From Clostridiales bacterium (GTDB lineage: Bacteria > Bacillota > Clostridia > Christensenellales > JAISNN01), in NCBI GenBank assembly GCA_031273965.1, contig JAISQX010000096.1, forward strand, positions 1-5,739: 5,739 bases of DNA, in the 5' to 3' direction. Within the stretch, counting starts at the first letter, position 1, and each line of letters starts with the position of its first letter. Under the pieces are notes generated by a model. That model had not been told where the DNA came from, ran no database searches, and saw only the letters and a list, made by a program, of their open reading frames with translations. The position numbers and the translations under genes were made by a program. Positions 1 through 5,143 of this stretch are shown here, in pieces.

Positions 1-126
1 ACTCAAGCCTTAAGAGTATAAAAAAGGAACGGTAAGCATGAAAGCCGGTTAAATATTTTATGCGGTATCGGTACCTTACCCTTATCTTTCTTGCCTTCTC
101 TGTCTCCTTTTGTTCCGAACTTTATG

Positions 127-156
127 CGTTTCTTTGTACAGAGAAGCGTTTTTTTT
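127..156 (+). terminator. Intrinsic terminator of an upstream plus-strand gene outside the window
   Basis: The segment 127-148 folds into a 9-bp stem (arms 127-135 and 140-148, including two G-U pairs) closed by a GUAC tetraloop. It is followed at once by eight T residues (149-156). The two wobble pairs exist only in plus-strand RNA, and the T tract lies on the plus side, so termination is rightward. No convincing coding region is visible in 1-126. The gene served by this terminator must lie off the left edge, or its transcript ends in a noncoding 3' tail here. It separates that transcript from the aquaporin gene. Confidence 0.72.
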
Positions 157-202
157 AAATCGTATATAAAAAACATAATCCGGCGCACACTATAAGTTAT
201 AC

Positions 203-258
203 ATTTTGCGAAATAAGACGCGAAATTTTGCGAAGTATTTTCACAAAAAGTCTATATG
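203..258 (+). promoter_or_regulatory. Candidate operator/promoter region of the aquaporin gene
   Basis: The sequence ATTTTGCGAA occurs twice, at 203-212 and 225-234, with a 22-bp period (about two helical turns). Each copy lies in a near-palindrome: ATTTTGCGAAAT at 203-214 (10 of 12 positions symmetric) and CGCGAAATTTTGCG at 219-232 (12 of 14). A weak promoter may overlap: TTGCGA at 228-233, then TCTATA or TATATG around 251-258. If so, a repressor on the right palindrome would cover the -35 box. This is pattern evidence only; no regulator is encoded in the window and the promoter match is poor. Confidence 0.3.
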
Positions 259-300
259 CAGTCAATATAAATATTCAAAGAAAAAAATAGGAGAAAAACA

Positions 301-990
301 ATGAAAAATTCTTTTGATTGGAAAAAAGCTGTCGCGGAAGTTTTCGGCACGTTCGTACTTGTGTTTGTCGCATGCGGCGTAGCGGCGCTAACGGGCGGCA
401 GTCTTGTGCCGACGGCTCTGTCTTTTGGGTTGGTAATAGTCGCGATGGCTTATGTGATAGGTCCGATATCGGGCTGTCATATCAATCCCGCCGTGTCGCT
501 TGCGTTCGCTTTGAATAAGCGCATTTCATGGATTGAATTTTTGTGGTATGTTATAGCTCAATTTGTCGGCGCGATAATAGGCGCGGCGGTGCTTTTGTTC
601 GTATTAAATTCCGTGGTTAACTCCGGCGAAATAATTTCGTTAGGGCAAAACGGCTTTGGGGAGGCTCCGAACGTAAGCGTATGGGGCGCGCTCGTTGTCG
701 AGATAATCTTGACCTTTATCTTTGTGCTCACGATACTCGCGGTCACAAGCAAAAAGTCCGCGGCGGGTAAAAAAGCCGGAATCATCATAGGGCTTACGCT
801 TACGCTTGTTCACTTGATAGGCATAGGACTTACGGGAACGTCCGTCAATCCGGCGAGAAGTTTTGGGCCGGCTCTTTTGATAGGCGGAGACGCTCTCGCG
901 CAGGTTTGGCTTTTTATTGTGGCTCCGCTTGTCGGCGCGGCTCTTGCCGCCGTGTTCGGTAAGTTGGTTATCAATACGGAAGCGGACTAA
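301..990 (+). CDS. aqpZ: Aquaporin Z-type water channel (MIP family)
   Basis: A 229-residue integral membrane channel, the usual length for bacterial AqpZ/GlpF proteins. Two NPA boxes mark the half-helices that meet in the pore: N62-P63-A64 (in HINPAV) and N183-P184-A185 (in TSVNPARSFG). Six hydrophobic segments lie at roughly residues 9-31, 38-57, 81-104, 127-149, 158-177 and 200-222. By alignment from memory with E. coli AqpZ, the selectivity filter residues are F42, H171, T180 and R186. That is the water-selective set, whereas glycerol facilitators have a smaller residue at the His position. It therefore probably conducts water in osmotic adjustment. The ATG start is supported by AGGAG at 289-293, seven bases upstream. 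The gene seems monocistronic: a terminator precedes it and greA has its own promoter. The family call is very secure; water over glycerol is an inference from the filter residues. Confidence 0.95.
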   Translation: MKNSFDWKKAVAEVFGTFVLVFVACGVAALTGGSLVPTALSFGLVIVAMAYVIGPISGCHINPAVSLAFALNKRISWIEFLWYVIAQFVGAIIGAAVLLFVLNSVVNSGEIISLGQNGFGEAPNVSVWGALVVEIILTFIFVLTILAVTSKKSAAGKKAGIIIGLTLTLVHLIGIGLTGTSVNPARSFGPALLIGGDALAQVWLFIVAPLVGAALAAVFGKLVINTEAD

Positions 991-1039
991 GCTCACGGAT
1001 AATCTATAAATAAAAGGCTTAAAGGCGTTTTTTAGTGTT

Positions 1040-1068
1040 TACGACGGCGCGTCTTTGGAAGCGTCGTA
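1040..1068 (+). other. Hairpin in the aquaporin 3' region with competing pairing partners
   Basis: TACGACG (1040-1046) is complementary to CGTCGTA (1062-1068), giving a 7-bp stem. An inner CTT/AAG mini-stem sits against the right arm. No T tract follows, so it is not a standard terminator. Further CGTCGT copies at 1081-1086 and 1140-1145 could pair with the same left arm. The remainder of 991-1100 shows no coding potential. Confidence 0.35.
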
Positions 1069-1100
1069 TCTAAAATAGGTCGTCGTTCGGATATGTTAGG

Positions 1101-1164
1101 TTTTTACTTATGAAGCGCGGAAGATGTTTTTTTAAAAAACGTCGTATGCGCTTCGTAATAAAAA
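1101..1164. repeat. 64-bp imperfect palindrome upstream of the greA promoter
   Basis: Three nested paired segments form one long hairpin: TTTTTA/TAAAAA (1101-1106 with 1159-1164), an 11-bp arm (1108-1118 with 1148-1158), and a 9-bp arm (1123-1131 with 1135-1143). A single bulged C (1107) and a 4x4 internal loop separate them, about 26 pairs in total. The two wobble pairs (T1111-G1155 and T1125-G1141) favour a plus-strand RNA, placing it in the 3' tail of the aquaporin transcript. No T tract follows on either strand, so it is not a canonical terminator, though it may still stop transcription or protect a 3' end. It ends 30 bp before the greA -35 box, so a role as DNA (cruciform or binding site) is also possible. 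Confidence 0.5.
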
Positions 1165-1193
1165 GTATATTTTGAGAAAAGGTAATTTTTTTA

Positions 1194-1222
1194 TTGACAA
1201 AAACATAGTAATATTATAAAAT
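1194..1222 (+). promoter_or_regulatory. greA promoter, near-consensus sigma-A/sigma-70 type
   Basis: A perfect -35 TTGACA (1194-1199) is followed by a 17-bp spacer and a -10 TAAAAT (1217-1222). An A/T-rich run (about 1166-1193) lies upstream and could act as an UP element. Transcription would start near 1228-1230, giving a leader of about 108 nt before the greA start codon. That predicted start coincides with the first base of the leader hairpin (1229). Confidence 0.85.
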
Positions 1223-1228
1223 AATCCG

Positions 1229-1300
1229 TATCGTTTCTCGTGTATGCAAGGGGTTTTTTGAGAGACGATAATTTTATTCGGGCGCGGCATCTTGCATATA
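1229..1300 (+). promoter_or_regulatory. Candidate pseudoknotted 5' leader of greA
   Basis: Starting at the predicted transcription start, 1229-1239 pairs with 1260-1270 in an uninterrupted 11-bp stem (one G-U pair) closing a 20-nt loop. Ten loop bases, TGTATGCAAG (1241-1250), are complementary to CTTGCATATA (1291-1300) with one G-U pair. The two helices together make an H-type pseudoknot. It ends 36 nt before the greA ATG and leaves the ribosome binding site (1325-1330) free in this fold. The family is not one I recognise. A control element for greA expression or an mRNA-stabilising 5' structure are the likeliest roles. Conservation has not been tested. Confidence 0.45.
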
Positions 1301-1336
1301 ATAAGCTTAAACGGGAATGGGAGAAAGAGGTATATT

Positions 1337-1810
1337 ATGGCAAAAGAGATATTGTTGACAAAAGAAGGCTTTGCGGAATTAGAGCGCAGGCTGCTTTTTT
1401 TACAGACTGAAGCCAGGAGTCAGGCGTCGGAAAAAATTAAAAAAGCCAGAGAATTTGGCGATTTGTCGGAAAATGCGGAATATGACGCCGCAAAAGACGA
1501 ACAGGCGCATGTAGAAAGAGAAATAAAGGAGATAAGCGACACGCTAAGCGCCGCTATCCTCATAGATGAAAGCAGCGTTGATATAAAGACGGTTTCCGTG
1601 GGTTGCACGGTAAAGATACAGGATTTGGAGTACGACGAAAAGCTTGAGTTCAAAATTGTCGGCAATACTGAAGCCGATTCGTCAAAAAATAAAATCAGCA
1701 ACGAATCGCCTATCGCGCAAGCAATTCTGGGTAAAAAAAAGGGCGCGGTCTGCGACGTGTTATCTCCGAGCGGAATTATGCAAGTCAAGATACTGAGTAT
1801 AAATGTGTAA
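1337..1810 (+). CDS. greA: Transcription elongation factor GreA
   Basis: A 157-residue protein, the standard GreA length. It binds in the RNA polymerase secondary channel and stimulates cleavage of backtracked transcripts. The N-terminal coiled coil covers about residues 1-75. Its tip motif GDLSENAEYDAAKDEQ starts at residue 41 and includes D42 and E45, which match the acidic tip residues that position catalytic Mg2+. The C-terminal FKBP-like domain (about 80-157) contains the typical ISNESPIAQAILGKKKG segment and a terminal PSG...VKILSI strand. The ATG at 1337 is chosen over an in-frame TTG at 1292. The ATG has AAGAGG at 1325-1330 six bases upstream and gives the canonical MAKE start, whereas the TTG lies inside the structured leader. 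A near-consensus promoter precedes the gene. The 3' end is unusual: a MITE-like element starts 10 bp after the stop, with the terminator beyond it. Confidence 0.97.
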   Translation: MAKEILLTKEGFAELERRLLFLQTEARSQASEKIKKAREFGDLSENAEYDAAKDEQAHVEREIKEISDTLSAAILIDESSVDIKTVSVGCTVKIQDLEYDEKLEFKIVGNTEADSSKNKISNESPIAQAILGKKKGAVCDVLSPSGIMQVKILSINV

Positions 1811-1820
1811 AAGAATCAAA

Positions 1821-1998
1821 GAGGCTGCGGAATAATTAATTTGAGATTTTTGCGAGCGGACTTTTGAGATAAATTTTGACCTTTTTGTGCCTTAGGGCGT
1901 AGCGGAGCTACGTTAAAAGGCGCAAAAGATAGAATTTAACCAAAATGACGCCGCAAAAAATAAAGCAACAGGGTTGCGGTTAATTGTTCCGCAACCTC
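1821..1998 (+). mobile_element. MITE-like palindromic element, copy 1 (178 bp)
   Basis: The element is bounded by GAGGCTGCGGAATAATTAA on the left and its near-complement on the right (TTAATTGTTCCGCAACCTC, two mismatches). AAA flanks it on both sides (1818-1820 and 1999-2001), compatible with a 3-bp target duplication but easily chance in AT-rich DNA. The two halves are imperfectly complementary throughout, with the apex at GTAGCGGAGCTAC, so the whole element can fold as one long hairpin. A copy with about ten differences lies at 2217-2395 in reverse orientation. No transposase reading frame fits inside, so it would be non-autonomous and mobilised in trans if it is mobile. It sits between greA and the greA terminator. 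I cannot assign it to a particular IS family. Confidence 0.75.
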
Positions 1999-2012
1999 AA
2001 AGAGAATTTAAG

Positions 2013-2061
2013 GTTTCGTATGCTCTTAAGCGTATAGTTTAAGAGAATACGGAACTTTTTT
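2013..2061 (+). terminator. greA intrinsic terminator
   Basis: A 17-bp stem (2013-2029 with 2039-2055) has one G-A mismatch and one U-G wobble, closes a 9-nt loop, and is followed directly by six T residues (2056-2061). The wobble and T tract both point to the plus strand. It lies about 200 bp past the greA stop codon because MITE-like copy 1 is between them, so the greA mRNA should carry the element in its 3' UTR. Confidence 0.85.
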
Positions 2062-2068
2062 ATTTGCG

Positions 2069-2100
2069 GGCTTGCGTGCAAAAGCGTAAGCCGATTTTTT
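2069..2100 (+). terminator. Second (backup) plus-strand terminator
   Basis: GGCTTGCG (2069-2076) pairs with CGTAAGCC (2085-2092) in an 8-bp stem with one G-U pair, followed by GA and six T residues (2095-2100). It lies eight bases after the greA terminator and has the same polarity, so it would catch readthrough. AAGCC (2088-2092) can instead pair with GGCTT downstream (2102-2106). The rest of the core to about 2160 shows no gene. Confidence 0.6.
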
Positions 2101-2161
2101 AGGCTTCCTGTTTTCACAATGAAAAGCGTCGCCATAGCCGCCTTCCAAAAGACTTTTAAAG

Positions 2162-2204
2162 AAAAAAACGGGAGAAAACTTTTTTTAAAAGCTTCTTCTC
2201 CCGT
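2162..2204 (-). terminator. serC-serA operon intrinsic terminator
   Basis: ACGGGAGAA (2168-2176) pairs perfectly with TTCTCCCGT (2196-2204), a 9-bp stem around a 19-nt loop that can add a few A-U pairs. Read leftward, the stem is followed by a run of T (the A tract 2162-2167 on the plus strand), so it terminates minus-strand transcription. On the plus side the following bases (CAATTTTAT) make a much poorer tail. The next gene upstream on this strand is serA, about 215 bp away with MITE-like copy 2 between. Confidence 0.8.
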
Positions 2205-2216
2205 CAATTTTATAAA

Positions 2217-2395
2217 GAGGCTGCGGAATAATTAATCGCAACCTTGTTGCTTTATTTTTTGCGGCGTCTTTTTGGTTAAATTCTGTCTTTTGCGCCTTTT
2301 AACGTAGCTTCTGCTACGCCCGAAGGCACAAAAAGACCAAAATTTATCTCAAAAGTCCGCTCGCAAAAATCTCAAATTAATTATTCCGCAGCCTC
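2217..2395 (-). mobile_element. MITE-like palindromic element, copy 2 (179 bp)
   Basis: Read on the minus strand this matches copy 1 (1821-1998) end to end, with about eleven base changes and one single-base indel by eye. Its terminal inverted repeats are perfect over at least 19 bp (GAGGCTGCGGAATAATTAA), better than in copy 1. The apex is GTAGCAGAAGCTAC. AAA flanks both ends (2214-2216 and 2396-2398). It begins 25 bp after the serA stop codon, ahead of the operon terminator, in the same sense relative to serA as copy 1 is to greA. The intact ends make this copy the better representative of the mobile form. Confidence 0.75.
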
Positions 2396-2420
2396 AAAGT
2401 AAAAAATTTCAAAACAAAAT

Positions 2421-3584
2421 TTAATAGATATTGATCTGTAGAAAGCCGTCTATTTTTTTCATTTTTTCTATCGTTTCCGGCGGTATGACGCTGTCGGTGT
2501 CAATTATCATATACCCGAGGTCGCCTTTTGTCGAACTCAGCATATTTGAAATGTTTATTTTTGAGTCGGACAAGAAAGTCGTCGCTTGAGCTATCATACT
2601 GCTTATGTTTTTGTGAGTTATGGTTATACGCGACAAGCCGCTTCTTGCTAAAACCGCGGAAGGGTAGTTTACGCTGTTGACGACGTTTCCGTTCTCCAGA
2701 TAATCCTTAAGCTGTTTTGCCGCCATGACGGCGCAATTATCCTCGGCTTCGGGGGTTGACGCCCCCAAGTGAGGAATGGTTATGACGTTTTCCGTTTTAA
2801 GCAATTCATCGGTGGGGAAATCGGTGATGTATTTTGCGACTTTACCGGACTTGACCGCGGATAATATGTCAGAGTTATTTATCAGTTCGCCTCTTGCGCA
2901 ATTGATTATTTTTACTTCGTCCTTCATTTTTGCAATAGTTTCCGCATTTATCATGCCTTGCGTGCTTGGGAGCAGGGGCAGATGCAACGTTATATAATCG
3001 CATTTGCTGTAAAGGACGTTGATATCCTTTGTGTGTTCGACTTTTGCGTTGAGAGTAAGGGCGGCGTCGACACCGAGGTATGGGTCATAGCCTAGAACCT
3101 TCATATTGAGTCCTATCGCGGCGTTTGCGACAAGAATACCGATGGCGCCGAGACCTATTACGCCGAGTGTTTTCCCGCTTATTTCGGGACCTACAAAACG
3201 GTTTTTAAACTTTTCCACAGATTTTGGAACCTCGTCTTTTGTGCCTTTTTGAGTTTGAACCCATTCTATGGACTCCACTACTTTGCGCGAAGAGAGGAGA
3301 AGAGCGCAAATTACCAATTCTTTCACCGCATTTGCGTTTGCACCCGGAGTATTAAACACGACTATATTATTCGCCGTCATTTTTTCTATGGGAATATTGT
3401 TAACTCCCGCGCCGGCTCTTGCGACGGCTTTTAAATTTTTTCCTATCGCGAAGTCCGCCATTTTATAACTACGGACTATGACGCCGTCGGCGTCATAATT
3501 GACGTCCTCGGTAAATTTGTACTTTTCGTCAAAAACGCCGTTGATTTCGTCGCTTATCTCGTTAAGTTTTAGAACGGTATACAT
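2421..3584 (-). CDS. serA: D-3-phosphoglycerate dehydrogenase, short ACT-domain form
   Basis: A 387-residue cytosolic enzyme that oxidises 3-phosphoglycerate to 3-phosphohydroxypyruvate with NAD, the committed step of serine synthesis. The substrate-binding half includes RAGAGVNNIP (57-66). The Rossmann half carries the GLGAIG nucleotide loop (144-149), followed by the acidic residue in GYDP (D167). Catalytic residues visible are R231 (in NCARGEL) and H272 (in PHLGAST). The usual catalytic acid position falls in DFPTDEL (D259 or E260). The loop between it and the histidine is about 11 residues shorter than in E. coli SerA, as I recall for compact PGDH-like clades. A C-terminal ACT domain (about 317-387) suggests amino-acid feedback, with serine the obvious ligand by family knowledge. 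There is no intervening ASB domain. The ATG has AAGGAG six bases upstream. It lies 35 bp after serC in one operon. Confidence 0.93.
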   Translation of the reverse strand: MYTVLKLNEISDEINGVFDEKYKFTEDVNYDADGVIVRSYKMADFAIGKNLKAVARAGAGVNNIPIEKMTANNIVVFNTPGANANAVKELVICALLLSSRKVVESIEWVQTQKGTKDEVPKSVEKFKNRFVGPEISGKTLGVIGLGAIGILVANAAIGLNMKVLGYDPYLGVDAALTLNAKVEHTKDINVLYSKCDYITLHLPLLPSTQGMINAETIAKMKDEVKIINCARGELINNSDILSAVKSGKVAKYITDFPTDELLKTENVITIPHLGASTPEAEDNCAVMAAKQLKDYLENGNVVNSVNYPSAVLARSGLSRITITHKNISSMIAQATTFLSDSKINISNMLSSTKGDLGYMIIDTDSVIPPETIEKMKKIDGFLQINIY

Positions 3585-3619
3585 ACTTTCTCCTTAAGAT
3601 AATAATTGTTAAAATATTA

Positions 3620-4693
3620 TTATTTATTGGCAAGCTCAAATTTTTTCATGAAATCAATGAGCTTTTTAACGCCCTCCACGGGCATAGCGTTATAGATTGA
3701 GGCTCTCATTCCGCCTACGGTTTTGTGACCGGCAAGAGTCAGAAGTCCTTCGGATGCCGACTCTTTTATAAACTTTTTGTCAAGCTCGCCGTTTGGCGAA
3801 AGGAATGGAATATTCATAAGCGAACGGTCGTCTTTGTTTACGTTATTTTTGTAGAATCCCGAATTGTCTATGAAGTCGTACAGGAGTTTTGCTTTTTCTT
3901 CGTTGATTTTTTGAATAGCGGAAACGCCGCCGAGCTTTTTTAAATGCCGTATATTGAGCATCGCCATATATATTGCCATACACGGGGGAGTATTAAAAAG
4001 GCTGTCCGCCGAAGCTTGCGTGTAGTAGTTAAGCATTTTTGGACAATTTGGAAGTTCCTTTGTAATCAGCTCCTTTTTTATTATCACAACGGTAAGACCG
4101 GCGGGTCCGATATTTTTTTGCGCGCCCGCATAAATAATACCAAATTTTGAAACATCTATCTTTTCGCCTAAAATGTTTGACGAAGCGTCGGCGACAAGCG
4201 CGGATTTTGTATTCGGAAGCTTAGTGTATCTGGTTCCGTATATGGTGTTGTTTGTGGTTATGTGGGTGTAGTCCGTGTCCTCGCGAAAAATATTATCGGG
4301 AAGCTCCGGAATGTATGTAAAAGTAGCGTCCTTTGAGGATGCTACGGCGACGATATCTCCATAAGGCGCCGCCTGAGAAAAAGCGCGCTCAGACCAATGA
4401 CCGGTAATTACGTAATCGGCTTTTCCTTTCTTTATAAGGTTTAGCGGAATCGCGTCGAACTGTTGCGACGCGCCGCCTTGAAGCAGAAGAACGTCGTAAT
4501 CGGGCGGAATATCCATAAGCTCGCGTAGAATTGTTATAAATTCGGTCTGTATCTCCGAATAATCCTTTGAACGGTGGCTCATTTCCGCGACGCACAAACC
4601 GCTGTCCTTATATGATAGCATAGTGTCGCGAGTTTCTTTTAGCGTCTCCTCAAAAAGCATCGAAGGTCCGGCAGAGAAATTGTAAACTCTCAT
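3620..4693 (-). CDS. serC: Phosphoserine aminotransferase
   Basis: A 357-residue fold-type I PLP enzyme, close to the usual 360. It converts 3-phosphohydroxypyruvate and glutamate to phosphoserine and 2-oxoglutarate. Visible signatures are the N-terminal YNFSAGPS (4-11), H40-R41 in EMSHRSKDY, the phosphate-binding GGASQQF (73-79), W100 (cofactor stacking), D169 in DASSNIL, the Schiff-base lysine K193 in GAQKNIGPAGL, and the C-terminal substrate loop AGHKTVGGMRASIYNAMP. The start is set at the ATG (4693) and not at an in-frame TTG (4732). The TTG lies upstream of the expected transcription start and would add 13 atypical residues. GGGAG at 4705-4709 is the likely ribosome binding site, spaced slightly long at 11 bases. 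It is the first gene of the serC-serA operon, so both phosphoserine-forming steps are co-expressed. A serB phosphatase gene is not present. Confidence 0.95.
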   Translation of the reverse strand: MRVYNFSAGPSMLFEETLKETRDTMLSYKDSGLCVAEMSHRSKDYSEIQTEFITILRELMDIPPDYDVLLLQGGASQQFDAIPLNLIKKGKADYVITGHWSERAFSQAAPYGDIVAVASSKDATFTYIPELPDNIFREDTDYTHITTNNTIYGTRYTKLPNTKSALVADASSNILGEKIDVSKFGIIYAGAQKNIGPAGLTVVIIKKELITKELPNCPKMLNYYTQASADSLFNTPPCMAIYMAMLNIRHLKKLGGVSAIQKINEEKAKLLYDFIDNSGFYKNNVNKDDRSLMNIPFLSPNGELDKKFIKESASEGLLTLAGHKTVGGMRASIYNAMPVEGVKKLIDFMKKFELANK

Positions 4694-4735
4694 TTTATCG
4701 TCATCTCCCAAAATAAGTTTTATTAATTCCAAAAT

Positions 4736-4764
4736 ATTATAAAATAATTACTGAAATTAATCAA
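4736..4764 (-). promoter_or_regulatory. serC-serA operon promoter
   Basis: On the minus strand, -35 TTGATT (4764-4759), a 17-bp spacer and a perfect -10 TATAAT (4741-4736). Transcription would start near 4729, giving a short leader of about 36 nt before the serC ATG at 4693. That leaves no room for a riboswitch or T-box between promoter and gene. The only upstream symmetry nearby is ATGCG/CGCAT at 4801-4815, a 5-bp inverted repeat about 37 bp before the -35 box, too short to claim as an operator. Confidence 0.85.
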
Positions 4765-4888
4765 GCAAATTCGTATGAAAAACGGGAGTTACTCGGTAAA
4801 ATGCGCAAGACGCATATCTTAAAATAAGGAATTGCTTTTTACGTCCGCTTAAAACCGCGCTAAATCGCTATAAATACAAATAATAAAC

Positions 4889-4925
4889 TTGCCGTAGGCA
4901 TAGATAGACGTATGGCATACGGCAA
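4889..4925 (-). terminator. Candidate minus-strand terminator or palindrome
   Basis: TTGCCGTA (4889-4896) and TACGGCAA (4918-4925) form a perfect 8-bp stem. Up to five further inner pairs are possible past a mismatch and a bulged base. On the minus strand the tail is GTTTATTATTTG, T-rich but interrupted. On the plus strand the tail is AAAATTTGCGG, which is poorer. It could end a transcript coming from the nucleotidyltransferase gene or from the structured block at 4948-5121. The tail is weak, so this is tentative. Confidence 0.4.
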
Positions 4926-4947
4926 AATTTGCGGATATTTTTCGGTC

Positions 4948-5121
4948 AATTAGGCTTACGCATGGAAATACGCAAGCCCCGGCTTAAGGAACCCCGCTCA
5001 CTTTTACATGCGCTTCGTTCGCCGAGTTCCCCTCTTGCGTCGGCAAGCGGACGCAATTCACTCTTTTTCGCGCGCTTCGCCCGTTAAGGGGGGCGTGTGA
5101 TTTTTTTTCGCGTACCTAATT
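4948..5121 (-). other. GC-rich structured block, possible minus-strand noncoding RNA or dispersed repeat
   Basis: This 174-bp stretch is clearly richer in G+C than the AT-rich DNA around it. Its ends pair with each other: AATTAGG plus TACGCG at 5121-5109 with 4948-4963, 13 pairs and a 2-nt bulge. Internal hairpins are 5035-5041/5050-5056 (7 bp), 5078-5082/5091-5095 (5 bp), 4988-4994/5024-5030 (7 bp) and 4952-4963/4968-4979 (12 bp). The last competes with the end-pairing. Three of these helices contain G-U pairs only on the minus strand; on the plus strand those positions become A-C mismatches. I see no tmRNA, SRP, RNase P or 6S consensus. A plus-strand frame is open from 4988 to the TAA at 5118-5120 but has no ATG. 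A degenerate repeat is the main alternative. Confidence 0.4.
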
Positions 5122-5143
5122 TAAATAACGGCAATAGGTATGC

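Noticed and set aside
3..188. Minus-strand open frame of 61 codons at the left edge
   Set aside because: It has no ribosome binding site, runs across the plus-strand terminator at 127-156, is low-complexity and lysine-rich, and resembles no family I know.
1292..1336. Upstream in-frame TTG extension of greA
   Set aside because: It lies in the structured leader without a Shine-Dalgarno site. The ATG at 1337 has one and gives the canonical N-terminus and length.
1980..2207. Minus-strand open frame of 75 codons in the convergent intergenic region
   Set aside because: It is composed of the terminators and core sequence, has no start signals and no recognisable protein features.
4690..4704. Four-codon minus-strand mini-ORF (ATG ACG ATA AAA TGA) overlapping the serC start
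   Set aside because: The GGGAG site directly abuts its ATG with no spacing, so initiation there is unlikely. Such overlaps arise by chance.
4694..4732. Upstream in-frame TTG extension of serC
   Set aside because: It falls upstream of, or at, the transcription start predicted from the promoter at 4736-4764. It would also add residues not typical of the family.
4780..4797. Possible hairpin CGGGAGTTACTCG upstream of serC
   Set aside because: Only about four pairs form, with a mismatch and a tight loop, and it lies upstream of the promoter.
4948..5121. Identification of the GC-rich block as 6S RNA, tmRNA, RNase P RNA or SRP RNA
   Set aside because: The length suits 6S RNA, but I could not find the conserved sequence elements of any of these classes on either strand.
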